DNA of 64,000 bases from Euryodendron excelsum (taxonomy: Eukaryota > Streptophyta > Magnoliopsida > Ericales > Pentaphylacaceae). Under the pieces are notes generated by a model, which saw only the letters and a program-made list of their open reading frames with translations, was not told the DNA's origin and searched no databases. The position numbers and the translations under genes were made by a program. Numbering within the stretch: position 1 is the first letter of the stretch; every line of letters starts with the position of its first letter. Location of the stretch: positions 16,775,501 through 16,839,500 of the forward strand of contig CM065378.1 of assembly GCA_033060915.1 (NCBI GenBank), in the 5' to 3' direction. This document shows, piece by piece, positions 1 through 11,436 of the stretch.

Positions 1-232
1 TGTACGGTGACGATGTGGACGCCGAGCTGTGTGATTTGGTTCGCTCTTCTTGCCGTTTTTCACCAGGTGATGCAGATGGAGGAGCAACTGCGACTGTCAC
101 GCCTGTAGGGATGCGCGCCCTCTCGATCGCTATTCCAGTAGGGATTTCCTCGAAGTTCCCTTCGGTGCCTTCGTCCGCTAGTCTTGCTAGTACACTCTGG
201 GGGACACCCGTGTCGGTAGTGAAAGTCGAGTA

Positions 233-982
233 TCACAGTGGGTAGGAGAGCAAGATATGTGCCGCCCGAGCTATGTATCTTAGTCGACCTTCGCCGACGT
301 AGTTCAAGACCTTGTCGAGGTTGTCAGAGTTGACCAACCAGTCGCGAGCTTTTGACCGCTTCCTAGTGTCTGCAAAAAGTTTGAGAGTTAGTTTGGCTGC
401 GAACTGAAACTTAACATGACACACAGTGCGAGAGATCGGCATCAAACCTAGTTCGACGGGCACTCTAGGGCATCGAATCGCTGGTCTATCCTTCTCGGGA
501 ACGTTGTCGAACTCCCATGGACAGGTTGCCCAGACCCTAACGTCGTCGACGCCCTTCCTTGAGGAAGGCAGACACTTCACTAACTCTAAGGACTTCTTTA
601 CTACCCGGAGGTACACCTTGTAACTACCTCCGACTTTACAAAGAGTGTAGCAGTAGTCCAGTTCGGCAAGGCCCAGGTTCACCCCCAAGCGTCGATTTAT
701 TTCCAGCATGCCAAAGAAGATTCTATATACGTTCGATGCTAACTGGGAGGGCAACACCTTATTTTTCACTATGAATTTATGAAGAAGATGGTGGAGGGGA
801 AACCTAAGCCCCCCTTCTACGATAGCAATGATTGGGAACGGGACCCCCTTTTCGGTCTCCCCCATGCGATAGTCCTCAGGATCGACCAACTTTAAGCCGA
901 TTTCATCCGGGACTTCAAACCTAGCCTTAAACGCGGCAAGGGCCGATGGACCATCTAACATTTTACGAAGACGGGATGCCAT
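233..982 (-). CDS. antisense ORF of a Tat-like retrotransposon (putative gypsy-type transposase / plant mobile-domain-like)
   Basis: A 249-codon open frame starts at an ATG at 982-980 (MASRLRKML...) and runs opposite to the element that carries it. Its features are typical of the plant 'putative gypsy-type transposase' family (Pfam PF04195, named from memory): a GLRFPLHHLLHKFI block near residue 75, then ...LPSQLASNVYRI..., and a late WATCPWEFD block. The decayed ORF at 48852-49489 and the reading beyond it align to the same blocks, for example its KEGWEFPPWETDF segment. No stop interrupts the frame, but the protein is shorter than many relatives and may continue in further exons to the left. 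A TATA box lies about 160 bp upstream of the ATG. The role of these proteins is unknown; a domesticated host gene is less likely because an LTR follows directly. Confidence 0.6.
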   Translation of the reverse strand: MASRLRKMLDGPSALAAFKARFEVPDEIGLKLVDPEDYRMGETEKGVPFPIIAIVEGGLRFPLHHLLHKFIVKNKVLPSQLASNVYRIFFGMLEINRRLGVNLGLAELDYCYTLCKVGGSYKVYLRVVKKSLELVKCLPSSRKGVDDVRVWATCPWEFDNVPEKDRPAIRCPRVPVELGLMPISRTVCHVKFQFAAKLTLKLFADTRKRSKARDWLVNSDNLDKVLNYVGEGRLRYIARAAHILLSYPL

Positions 983-1140
983 CAGGGGACAACCGTCAAA
1001 ACACAGAACGCAATGAAGAGCAAAGGAGTTGCAGGCTCAAAAGACACTTACAGTGGTGGGTGCTGAAACAGATGACACACACGCTATTCAGAAGGCAAAT
1101 GAAAAGATCAAGTGTCTTCCAACTGATTAGGGCGTCGGTC

Positions 1141-1147
1141 TTTTATA
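1141..1147 (-). promoter_or_regulatory. TATA box of the antisense ORF
   Basis: The - strand reads GTGTATAAAAGAC here, a near-consensus plant TATA box, 160 bp upstream of the ATG of the antisense ORF. Comparable TATA sequences sit at the same relative place in the related element at 39513-46622. Confidence 0.5.
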
Positions 1148-1342
1148 CACGCTAGAGCCGTCGGTTCGTACACAATAAAACGGCGTTAATCATGACGCTC
1201 TGCCGAAGCGTCACGTTAGCCGTCGATTCAATAACGCCCCACCATTGAATTTTTTAAAATCCCCGCCATTTAAGTGGCCGGGTGACCGTTACATCCCTTG
1301 GCCGTTTCAGAATCCAAAACGACACAATTGCTGGGGGGCAAT

Positions 1343-1944
1343 TGTGGGGGAATAACCACCGGCCTAACCCAATGGATTAGGCCCAATTTGCGCAAATCAG
1401 AGTTGGGGCTGCTTTGCTAGCCTAGATCAGAATTAGAGGGAAGGCTAGACTGCCGACCTCCTTCGCAGCGCAGCCCAAACCACGAAAAGCGGGCCCAAAC
1501 CGCTAGCAGTCTCTGCGCATTAAATGCAGAGTTGACTCGCATTAAATGCGCATGCGTCTGCCCACGCGACGTCAACGTGCACGTCCCGTCAGCCGGAATC
1601 CCCCGCGACGGTGCGCCAGGCCCTGTGAATAATCAGGTGGCGCCAATGATGACGCTTACCCAGCAGGCCATGAGAGCCTGCTGGTAGGCTAAGGCAGAAC
1701 ACACTCCCTCAAAGGTTCTATAAATACCCAAGGAGCCGAGAGCCAGGTATGGATAGTTAACTCCTAGTATTGACCACTTTCATTCATCTTCATCGATTAA
1801 GCTTGCTGACTTAATCTTCGGAGTGTGATCGACCCATTACTGGTTGACCCATTCTAACCTCTTCGTCTTGCAGGAGATACCTGGACTCATCCATTTTTGA
1901 GCTAGAGAGTTCGGCCCAGCCTTCCAGTAAAATCCCACTTACAA
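1343..1944 (+). repeat. probable 3' LTR of the Tat-like element
   Basis: It begins TGTGGGGGAATAAC just after a purine-rich tract (CTGGGGGGCAAT). A TATA box (TATAAATA) lies at 1719-1726. It also holds a U5-like stretch, GCTGACTTAATCTTCGGAGTG near 1801-1822, of a kind common in plant gypsy LTRs. The 3' limit is uncertain; a CA-like end is possible near 1944-1952. The partner LTR is outside the window. Confidence 0.5.
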
Positions 1945-1964
1945 ATACTGTATTCCATTTAAAA

Positions 1965-2236
1965 TAAATTACAGAGAAGGCTAAGCCATTCAGTTTGGCA
2001 TCAATAAATTATAAAGAAGGCTGAGCCATTCAATCTGATAAACAAGAAATTATAGGGAAGGCTGAGCCATTCAATCCTGTATACAGTTTATGTGTCTGAA
2101 AATACAGAAAAGGCAGAACCATTCTGTTATGTAGTCAGATAAATTGTCGAGACATACAGAGAAAGCAGAGCCATTCTATTTTGTAGTCAAATAAATTGTC
2201 GAGAAATACAGAGAAGGCAGAGCCATGTAAACATGT
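1965..2236 (+). repeat. degenerate tandem repeat, unit about 45-60 bp
   Basis: The motif GAGAAGGCTGAGCCATTC recurs about six times with small changes (near 1974, 2016, 2056, 2110, 2160 and 2210). AT-rich spacers of uneven length separate the copies, often containing AAATTATA or AAATACAG. The array follows directly on the probable LTR and may be part of it or a separate satellite-like patch. Confidence 0.6.
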
Positions 2237-2239
2237 ATT

Positions 2240-3670
2240 TATTGACAATTTAATCTCCTAACAATGCCTCAAAAAGGCTTTAAAATTACAAGAAATGACA
2301 AATAAATGCAATAATAATTTTCATGAGTACAAAAACCCAAATGAAAAAACTCAACAAGCTGTTATAGCATTGTTTGCATTTATCGTATTTTTTTAGAATT
2401 TAAAACAAATTAAATAGCCAAAAAGAATTACCAAAAAATATTTCAAAACCACAAAATTATTACTCCAATTGATCCATGATCCAAATCAATGCTTCCTAAG
2501 CATATTGCACCAAACCCAAGGCTCCAAAAACTCGCATGCGCTCCCATGCGCGAGAGTGAGCTCTCTGCTTCACAATTTCCTTTACTTTTAAAACTTTATT
2601 TGGAAAACTTAATTTTCCAGAGTTTGAAAAAATTGTAAAATATGTACCATTAAATAAGAAATTAAATTTGGAGTTCACTGGTGGAAACGGCGTAAAAGAC
2701 CGATCACGGGAGAGGTCGTACGCGTCCCGACACGCCACTAGGCGAGTGTGGGCAGCATTTGGGCGGTTGGGCCAGGCCAGCAGCCCACGCGAGTCAACGG
2801 CCTAAAGGCTCGGCTCGACTGATCAGCCATACTATAACCAAGATCAAACCAAGATATTTTACATACCTTCATCTTTCTTGAACAGTTACTGGAGCTCGCG
2901 GTGAATGTAACAACGAATCAACAATGACCAAGCTAACGTCACACAATTCACAGCTCAAAAGCTTCACACATCCACACGTGTGGACGAGAGAGAGAGAGCG
3001 GAGAGAGAGATAGAGTGCACTAACATTGCTCTCTGTTGCTACTACTTCCAACTGAAGCTTGAACCACCTTTATATAGATGGCCTAAGGCAGTGTAGGAGG
3101 CGGTGGAAGCATTGCAAGTGTGTAGACCATGGGTCACCGGGTCGGTCCACTGATGGGTGCCCGGTTTAGGTCCGAACCTGACCCAAAGCTACACAATTAT
3201 TAGTCTTTTCACTACTTGTGTCATGGCTGCACGTTGGTCCAACTCCCGTTAAACCCACTCATCATTTGTAAGATTATATTATAATGGCAGTTGAGCTTTT
3301 AGCTTGAACTCGAGATTTTTTAAGGCTCCAAGGGCTAGGTTTGAAAGGGTATATGAAGATTGACTCGGCCTGAAATTTGTATAGATATGGTGTAGTTATA
3401 ACTTCATAGGTTATATGTACTTATATTTTTACATTATTTAACATTGTTTTCTAGGGATGATACAAGCATGGACAAAACTTGTTGGGGCAAGGGGGTCAAG
3501 TTTTGCATAATAAAATGACCCCTACCTGTGCAACTCCCTTTTTCTTTGTCACCTTATTTTTTATTTGTTTCTGAAGCCTCAAGACCATACTTACTAATTC
3601 TAAATTAATTAAGATTTGAGACAAAATTTGGGAGAAAAACATAAAATCTTCTCTATTTAATGAGTGGATG
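2240..3670. other. intergenic, no supported gene
   Basis: The sequence is AT-rich with a more GC-rich stretch at 2680-2830. Short open frames at 2496-2738 and 2869-3051 on the - strand show no recognisable domain, and a short GA run lies at 2986-3010. I see nothing that supports a gene. Confidence 0.5.
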
Positions 3671-3800
3671 GGGATGAGTGGATGATGCACGGTGAGAGCT
3701 AGTAGGGGGTGCCATGGGGATGAGTGGATGATGCACGGTGAGAGCTAGTAGGGGGTGCCATGGGGATGGGTGGATGACGCACGGTGAGAGCCTGAGAGGT
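3671..3800 (+). repeat. 46-bp tandem repeat, about 2.8 copies
   Basis: The unit beginning GGGATGAGTGGATGATGCAC starts at 3671, 3717 and 3763, giving a constant 46-bp period. The first two copies are identical by eye. The third has changes (GGGTGGATGACGC) and breaks down after 3795. Confidence 0.85.
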
Positions 3801-6263
3801 CTTGGAGTGGAAGTGAGAACTAGTAGGGTTTGCTTGTCGTGGCTGTGACTGCTTTTACTCTTTAAGAAAATCGAGAGAGATGTTTGGGTTTGAACTTTGA
3901 AGACAAGTTAGGAGAGATTGTTGTTACTGCTCATGTTCTTCTTCCAAGAAAAATAAGAAGAATCAGTGAGACGATGGCAAGCGGAAAAAGAAGATGTAAT
4001 TTGAGTTCGCTGGATTCAATCACTAACTCCTGCCGTAATTTAATAGAAATGAGTATTTAAATGAATAACGAAAAAGCCCTATATCCAATTTTGCCCACTG
4101 CAACAACCGCAAGGACACTGTTCGACTGGAATCCTCGACGTCAATTGCAAAAGCAAGACCAGGATTTCTTTTGAAAGAAAAAATCCCCCATTTTCACTTT
4201 TTGTACTACTTTTTTTTATTTTATTTTTTATCTTATTCTTATTTTTTTTCTTTCGACTCCACCAAGAAAGAAAATTGAGCTCATAAGTCGCAACTTGCAA
4301 GGAAAACCAATCCCCCTACAATTGCAAGTTTCCTGCATTTCTAAAAACCAATGTCATGCTCTCTATGGAAAGTAGGAACTGATCCCTCGTTTGCTATGAT
4401 AACTATTTTCTTTCTTTCTTCCTTTTACTAAAATCAGTAAGTTCCTTATTTTTTTGTATAAAAAAGAAAAACAATATGTAGATAGGATACTCCACACATT
4501 GAGCATTGACTAGGAGTGTGCGTAAGTTGAGTTGAGTCGGGTCCGTGTTAAACCAAAAATCGACCTGACCTTAATTAGTTTCAAATTTTAAAACCCAACC
4601 TAAAGAGATCTTTTTTGGATTGATTCGGTTCGATTCTCTGAAAGGATCAATTCGGTTCATGATTGAGTGGGTCGGGTCTGGTCTGTTTTTATTGTACGTA
4701 ATATAACTTGTTTATTTTAAAAATTAACAAAAATAAGAGTAATCTTGTATCATCGATTTGTAAAAAAATAATAAAATAATATACAAACACAAATTAATAA
4801 ATTAAATTTAGATAATCATAATTTAAATACATATATACAATATATGTAAATTTTTATGATATATACAAGATCAAGTCTCCGTTCGAGTATATAAAATATA
4901 AATTCAAGAATCGAAGTGAAATGAACAAGAGTATTTCAGTTCTTTCATGCACCTCTAGCATTGTCACTCAAATTAAGTCTCCGCTTGGTAGAACTTATTC
5001 CAAACATTTTTTTCTAGACTTTTTTGGCTTATAAATTTTTATTGTTTTTTTATTTTTTGCTTATATTAGCAAAATAAAAAAATTTTATTAAAAAATATCG
5101 TACCAAATAGTCCCTAATTTATTCAATCAAGGAATTAAAAAAATGCGGTCAATTAATTACATTTAAAAAGATGCCCATAATAAGGGAAAAAAATTGAAAA
5201 AAATACGCAGCTTACGTATAATTGATATCATCTGGATAGCACCGTAAATGAACTTCTTAACTTCCCGAGTAGATATGAGAAGAGTCGTAGAGAGGCATCT
5301 AAGTAATGGACCAACCAACAAACTCACCCAAGAACAAGTTACAAGTGGATCAACCAAGAAAAGCCTCGCACGCTTACGCCTTCATTATTTCCATTTGTCA
5401 CGCAATCTATTTTATTCTTTCGGAGGAGCTATAGGATGCCTTATTAATTTCTTGTTCAGGCCGTGGCGCAACATGCGGTGCTTTACCCTCAAGTGTGGCC
5501 CTGCCTGCCGTGACAATTACAGGTTGGGTTTAGTAGATTGGACCACGGCCACAAATGGGAAGACAGCTCTTACTTTTCTGTTTTCGTATATTTTTATGGG
5601 TGGGACTCATTTTGTAATCATTTGGCTAGTTCTCTTCCTGTCCCATCAGCATACACAAAAAAGAAAAAGAAAAAAAAAGGTCCCAGTAATAGTGATGGGG
5701 TTTAAAAAATTAAGAAGACAGGTCCTCCAACAAATCCGTATTTAAATTGTTGTAATTAATAATAATCTAGAAGATCAGTAGCAATTAGGCAGCAACGTGA
5801 CTATCCTCATTAACCAACTCGAAATGGTTCTAGACAGCCCACCTAGCGGCCCCCACCCCCTTTCTTCTAGGAAAATTGGGGTGTGTGCATAGAATTGGGC
5901 CACCATCCAAAGCTACTGTCAGCCACAACCGGCCATCAAAAGCACTCTATGGAAGTTGGGGGGGTGGGATCATCAACCATTGACTTGGGGTGTCAATTGA
6001 GAAAAAAATTAACAATTCCAGGTAATCACAGTAGAGTAGTAGGTTGCAAAAACAATAAGGAGGAAAGGTATCAAAATACAATCCAGCGCATCAAAATACA
6101 GATAATTTCCTATCCGTGTCCCTCGTTGCTCATCTGTAACGCTGTTAAACCCAAATTAAATACTGCAACTACTAATGGATTAAACAATGACTCGATGTAA
6201 GTTTTTGGATTTAAAAAAAAAAATAGAGAATCTTATTAAAGTACTAGCGAGTGGAGTGACATA
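3801..6263. other. intergenic, no supported gene
   Basis: The sequence is AT-rich with homopolymer runs. A 165-codon open frame at 5248-5745 on the + strand has no recognisable domain and a lysine-rich low-complexity end, so I do not call it a gene. The only structured item is a dispersed repeat fragment at 4505-4690. The chromovirus begins at 6264. Confidence 0.5.
4505..4690 (+). repeat. dispersed repeat with CTAGGAGTGTGC end and GGTCGGGTC motifs
   Basis: It begins CTAGGAGTGTGCG and then carries repeated GAGTCGGGTC / GATTCGGTTC / GGGTCGGGTCTGG words. A second copy in inverse orientation lies at 38431-38575 and ends GGCACACTCCTAG. The terminal word resembles ends seen in plant hAT-related non-autonomous repeats; that family link is a guess. 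Confidence 0.4.
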
Positions 6264-6769
6264 TGTCACGGGCTTGAATTCTTGAACACCACGACCGGTG
6301 CGGCCTTAGACAACTTATGCCCAAAGTTGCTAAGTAAGCCTAAAAACAACCGAAAGAACAAGGCTAAGAACAAGAGAACAAAGAGAGCTTTGTATGAACT
6401 TGGAGAATGCTTTCTATTACTTGAAACTTGGATGGTTACAAATGAGGGGCTACCCCCTATTTATACTTGTCCACCTCCTCAATGGACGGTGGGGATCGTT
6501 TTGATCCAACGGTTGGGATTCCCCTTCTAGAATCATCTATACAAATATCTAGATATTTATGTACAAAGCTTCTCAAGGAAGCCTCCCCCCATGTTCTAGA
6601 ATCTCCCACACTCTTCTAATATCTACACAAGTGTAGAAAGATCTAGAATGCTTATCAAAATTACCCATGTGATAGAATGCCCAAGAATTGCCTAGAATGT
6701 TCTAGACTTAGTGGGCTCCCTGGCATCCTCATGGGCCTATTTTTGGGCCATCTTGGTGGGCTTGTAACA
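6264..6769 (-). repeat. chromovirus 3' LTR
   Basis: On the + strand it runs from TGTCACGGGC to CTTGTAACA; read on the element strand it is TGTTAC...GTGACA. A TATA box (element strand TATAAATAGGGG) lies around 6454-6465. The polypurine tract lies immediately inside it. Confidence 0.93.
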
Positions 6770-6782
6770 TTCTCCCCCACCT
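6770..6782 (-). other. polypurine tract of the chromovirus
   Basis: On the - strand this reads AGGTGGGGGAGAA, directly before the TGTTAC start of the 3' LTR. It overlaps the TAG stop codon of gag-pol (6781-6783), so there is essentially no 3' untranslated spacer. Confidence 0.85.
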
Positions 6783-9700
6783 AATCTGGCGACGTCCTCG
6801 TCGCAGCTCCTTGGAATTCTGCAATCTTGTCCACAAACTGCCACAAGGACTCCTCGTGCTCCCAGCTTGCCTCGCTATCCGGTTGCCCCTTCCACTTGAC
6901 CAAGTACTCGATAGAGCTTGGTGCCACGCCCCTCCTTGGGATAACCCGGTGAGCAAGGATGGTCTCCACTTCTTTATCAAATGACGCCGTGATGGATGTG
7001 GGAGCTCTTCTTGATTCACCACGGCTTGGGTCTTCCACATCTGCATGGTAAGGCTTGAGAAGGCTTACGTGAAAGACCGGATAAATCTTCAACTTTGGAG
7101 GCAACTCAAGTTGGTAGGACACCTTGCCAACTCGTTTGGTAATTGGGAATGGTCCCTCGTACCGTCTTGCTAGCCCTTTGTGAAGCCCCTTGTATGCTTT
7201 GGCTTGATGAGTGAGGAGTTTCACCATAACAAGGTTGCCTTCTTGGTACTCCTTTGGCCGCCGCTTCTTGTCTGCCCACTTCTTCATCCTTTTGGCCGCC
7301 TTGGCCAAGTAGGCCTTGGCCATGTCAGTTTGCTCGTGCCACCCCTTGGCAAACTTATAAGCTCCAGGACTTTTGCCCGTATACCCGGTAGCAACGACGG
7401 TAGGCGTCAAAGGTTGTTGGCCCGTAGCAAGCTCGAACGGGCTAGTATTGGTTGCCTCGCTCCTTTGGAGATTATAAGAGAATTGGGCAACATCAAGCAA
7501 CTTGGCCCAATCTCTTTGGTTGGCACTTACATAGTGCCTCAAGTATAGCTCCAACAAAGCATTCACCCTCTCGGTTTGGCCATCGGTTTGTGGGTGAAAG
7601 CTAGTGGAGAAGTTAAGCTCCGTGCCAAGAAGTTTAAAAAGCTCGGTCCAAAAGCGCCCCGTAAAGCGAGAGTCCCGGTCACTAACAATAATCTTTGGAA
7701 CTCCCCAATACTTGACCACATGAGCCAAGAATAACCGAGCTGTTTCCTCCGCGGTGCAATCCTCGGTGGCCAGTATGAAAGTAGCATACTTAGAAAACCG
7801 GTCGACCACCACAATAATGGTACCTTTTCCTTCGGACTTGGGAAGACAAGTGATGAAGTCCATGGAAACACTCTCCCAAGGCCGATCCGGAATAGGTAAG
7901 GGTTCTAGCAAGCCCGCGGGATGACTTCGCTCCACCTTGTCTTGTTGACACACAAGACAAGTCTTCACATAAAGCTCCACATCGTCCCGCATTCGTGGCC
8001 AATAGTAGGCATCCTCCAATAATGCCAATGTGCGGCGAACACCCGGATGTCCCGCCCATTTGGATTCATGACACTCCTTAAGAATCTCCTTCCGTAGCAT
8101 CCCCCACTTGGGCATATAGATTCGGTTACCTTTGGCAAAGAGAAGATCATCTTTAAGCCAAAATTGTCTTGTCTTGCCTTGCTTGACGCCATCAATAATG
8201 GTTTTAGCCACTTGATCTTGTTGAAGCCTTTCCTTGATCCGATCCGTCAATGGACATTGGGGCTGGCTAATGGCGGCAAGTTCGGCCTTTCTACTTAGTG
8301 CGTTCGCCACTAAGTTTGCTTTGCCCGGCTTGTATTCCAAGGTGTAGTCAAATTCGGCAAGAAAGTCTTGCCACTGTGCTTGCTTGGGAGTTAACTTCTT
8401 TTAAGTCAAGAAGTAACTCGCTGCGATGTTATCCGTCATGACCACGAACTTGGAACCGAGCAAGTAGTGTCTCCACGTGCGCAAGCAATGAACCACCGCG
8501 GTCATCTCCTTTTCTTGCACCGTGTACCTCTTCTCGGTGTCATTAAGCTTGCGACTTTCAAAAGCAATGGGGTGGCCTTCTTGCATCAGCACCCCTCCAA
8601 TGGCGAAGTCCGAGGCATCGGTGTGTACTTCCCATGGCTTGGTGTGGTCGGGCAATGCTAGAACGGGTTCCTCCATGATGGCCTTCTTAAGTGCTTGGAA
8701 GGCATCTTCACACCTAGCCGTCCACTCCCAGGGATGGTTCTTCTTAAGAAGATCCGTCAAAGATGCCGCTATAGCTGAATATCCTCGGATGAACCGCCGA
8801 TAATAGTTAGCAAGACCAAGGAAAGATCGTAGCTCGGTCACCTTCTTTGGCTGCTCCCATTCTTGGATGGCTTGAACTTTGGCCTTATCCATGCGTATAG
8901 TCCCGCCTCCAACCACATGGCCCAGAAAGTTTACCTCCGGTTGAGCGAAGGCGCACTTTTCCCTTTTAACATATAGCTCATTCTCCCTTAAGACTTGGAA
9001 GACTTGTCGTAGATGATCCATGTGTTCCACCAAAGATGAGTTATAGATGACAATATCGTCCAAATATACTACGACAAATCGATCCAAGAAAGGTTGGAAC
9101 ACTTGATTCATCAAGGTGCAAAATGTGGCCGAAGCATTAATGAGACCAAAGGGCATAACTAGAAATTCAAAGGAGCCATACCTTGTGACATAAGCGGTCT
9201 TGGCCACGTCCTCCTTGGCGATCCTCACTTGATAGTACCCCGATCTTAAGTCAAGCTTGGTGAACCACCTTGCACCACCAAGCCTATCAAACAAATCGGC
9301 GATGAGAGGGATGGGGTACTTATTCTTGATAGTTACCTTGTTGAGTGCCCGGTAGTCGATGCAAAGGCGGGGGGACCCATCATGCTTCCGTTGAAACAAG
9401 ACCGGTGCACCATAAGGACTCTTTGACGGTTGGATGAAGCCGGCATCCAACAAGTCCTTTAGTTGCTTCCTTAATTCCTCCAACTCCGGGGGAGCCATAC
9501 GGTAGGGTGCCATGGCCGGAATCTTTGCACCTACCTCCAACTCTATGACATGATCCACCTCCCTCTTAGGTGGAAGTCTCTTTGGCAACTCCGGGGGCAT
9601 GACATCCTTATAGTCTTCAAGCACCTCCACCACTTCACTTGGCATGCCTTCCATGGTGCTAGAAGAGTCTTCGTTGAGCTTCAAGGTTGTAAGAAATGTT

Positions 9701-11403
9701 GGCTCATTCTTCTTAAGTCTCTTGGAGAGTTGCATGGCGGATAGGGTCTTGGCCTTCAAGGTAGACTCTCGAGCAAGTGGCACCATACATACATTACCTT
9801 CGCCCATGATGCACATGGTCTCGGCGAAAGGGACGGGGAATGCCCGCATCCCATCCAAGAACTCCATCCCCAGCACAATGGGGTAGTCATCCATTGGCAC
9901 CACCGAGAAGTCCACTTGGCCACACCAATCTCCGATGTGTAGCCGCACGTCCCGGGCAACTCCATAGATAGGCTGTGCCTCCGAGTTGACGGCCTTCAGC
10001 CAACCTTGCTCTTCCTTGAATTGGAGACCTAGTCTCTTGGCCTCCTTGACTTCAATAAAATTGTGAGAAGCACCGGTATCAACTAAAGCACAAGTGTTGA
10101 AACCACGTACCTTTGCTTCCACATACATGCGCCCCTTTTTCTCAGCCTTTGGCATGTCCACTCTAGCCTTCATTGCATTGAGTAGCCTTAGAGAGCCCAT
10201 CTTGGTCTCCTCCCGTTGGGGTCGGTCCTCCTCTTCCTCCTCTTGGATAAGAGCCGATAGTTTAGCCCGCTTTGGACAGTCGCGGGCAAAGTGATTTCCG
10301 TCACAAAGGAAGCATGTAAACTTGGGCTTATCACCACCCTTCTTGTCTTTGTTGAACTTGCCATGGCTTGATGAGGATGGCTTGTGTCCACCTTCCTTTG
10401 CTTGGCTTGCATACTCTCCCCCACCTTTGCCTTTATTATACTTTTGATTTTTGGGCTTAGAAGAGGACTCACCTTGCTTATAGTCGGTTAGGGACTCCAC
10501 TATAGAGATGGCCGTTGCAAGATCTTGGGGTCCCCGCCGTTGAACTTCTATCTTAGCCCATGATTGTAGCCCATCGATGAAAGTGAAGAGAGACTCCTTC
10601 TCGGACATGTCCGGTATCTCCAATAGTAGCTCGGAGAACTCTTTCACATATTCCCGCACCGTGCCTTTGTGGGAGAGACGCCTTAGTCGGGCCCTTGCTT
10701 CATGCTCTGAATTTTCGGGATAGAATTGCTTCTTGATTTCATTCTTGAAGTCATCCCATGTGGCTATAGTGCATAAGCCACGCTCCATATCCGCATGCCG
10801 CCGCCTCCACCATAGTGTGGCCGCATCCGAGAGGAAGAGAGGGGCCGTTTTTATCTTCTTATCATCACCACTTATGCTAGTGGCTTCAAAATATTGCTCC
10901 AAGCTCCACAAGAAATTATCTAACTCTCTAGCATTCCTTGACCCATTGTAAGACTTGGGCCTAGGAATGTCAACCTTAGGGGAGGGAGAGGGAGAAACCG
11001 TACCTTGTGTGATAGCCATCTTGCACAAGGACCAATCACTTTTGATCTCCTTCATTTCCTCCCTTATAGCGGCAATCTCAACTTGGACCATCTCCTTGAG
11101 AGCATCCATTTGGGTCCTCACAAGCTCCGCCATGGTGTTGAGGCCACCTTGCACCTCCCCTTGGAACTCCTCACGCCCATTGTCGATCCCTTCGACACGT
11201 CGGTGGAGTCCATCGATGCTTTGGTCTAGTTCCTCAAACTTATCCCGTCCATTGGCCACGGCAAGCTTCACCCGCATGATCCTTGACTCCAAGGAAGACA
11301 AAGCGTCCCTTGACTTGTCCTTCCGCCCTTTGCCGGTAGGAGGAGGGGGATCCCTCTCATGAACACCTCCATGCTCGGTGACATCCAAACCAGTTGTTGC
11401 CAT
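6781..11403 (-). pseudogene. chromovirus gag-pol polyprotein, one in-frame stop
   Basis: The frame opens at ATG 11403-11401 and encodes 1000 residues. It meets TAA at 8401-8403 and continues in the same frame for 539 more residues to TAG at 6781-6783. Order: coiled-coil-like N terminus and capsid gag domain (~150-300), zinc knuckle C364-x2-C367-x3-H371-x4-C376, aspartic protease DTGA at 442-445, reverse transcriptase with YLDD at 780-783, RNase H starting at D929 ([10 protein letters not shown]). The stop falls in RNase H. Beyond it come the integrase zinc-finger (H, H, CLVC), the DDE core (MDFITCLP, SDRDSRF, a Glu in GQTERVNALLE) and a C-terminal chromodomain (residues around IEYLVKWKGQP...SWEHEESL). 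The context YFLT-stop-KKLTPKQ suggests a CAA-to-TAA change. This copy cannot make the full polyprotein without readthrough, although all domains otherwise look intact. Confidence 0.93.
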
Positions 11404-11423
11404 GCTTAGCCTTCACGAACCGA

Positions 11424-11436
11424 GGCTCTGATACCA
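11424..11436 (-). other. primer-binding site of the chromovirus (tRNA-Met type)
   Basis: The - strand reads TGGTATCAGAGCC, the classic plant initiator tRNA-Met primer site, two bases inside the 5' LTR. The gag ATG begins only 20 bases further on, an unusually short leader. Confidence 0.9.

Larger units (their letters stand above)
1..1944 (+). mobile_element. 3' part of a Tat-like Ty3/gypsy LTR retrotransposon, cut by window start
   Basis: The segment ends in what looks like a + strand 3' LTR (from about 1343), preceded by a G-rich polypurine tract at about 1330-1342. Upstream lies an ORF on the opposite strand (233-982). The order [pol, off-window] - antisense ORF - polypurine tract - LTR matches the arrangement in the elements at 39513 and 47742, which run on the other strand. 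No gag or pol is visible because the window begins inside the element. The outer LTR end and its target duplication could not be fixed, so the right boundary is approximate. Confidence 0.6.

Noticed and set aside
2496..3051. Short - strand ORFs in the spacer
   Set aside because: Under 81 codons, no domain, partly driven by GA-rich repeat; not supported.
5248..5745. 165-codon + strand ORF
   Set aside because: No recognisable domain, lysine-rich low-complexity tail, AT-rich spacer context and no promoter or splice context; likely chance.
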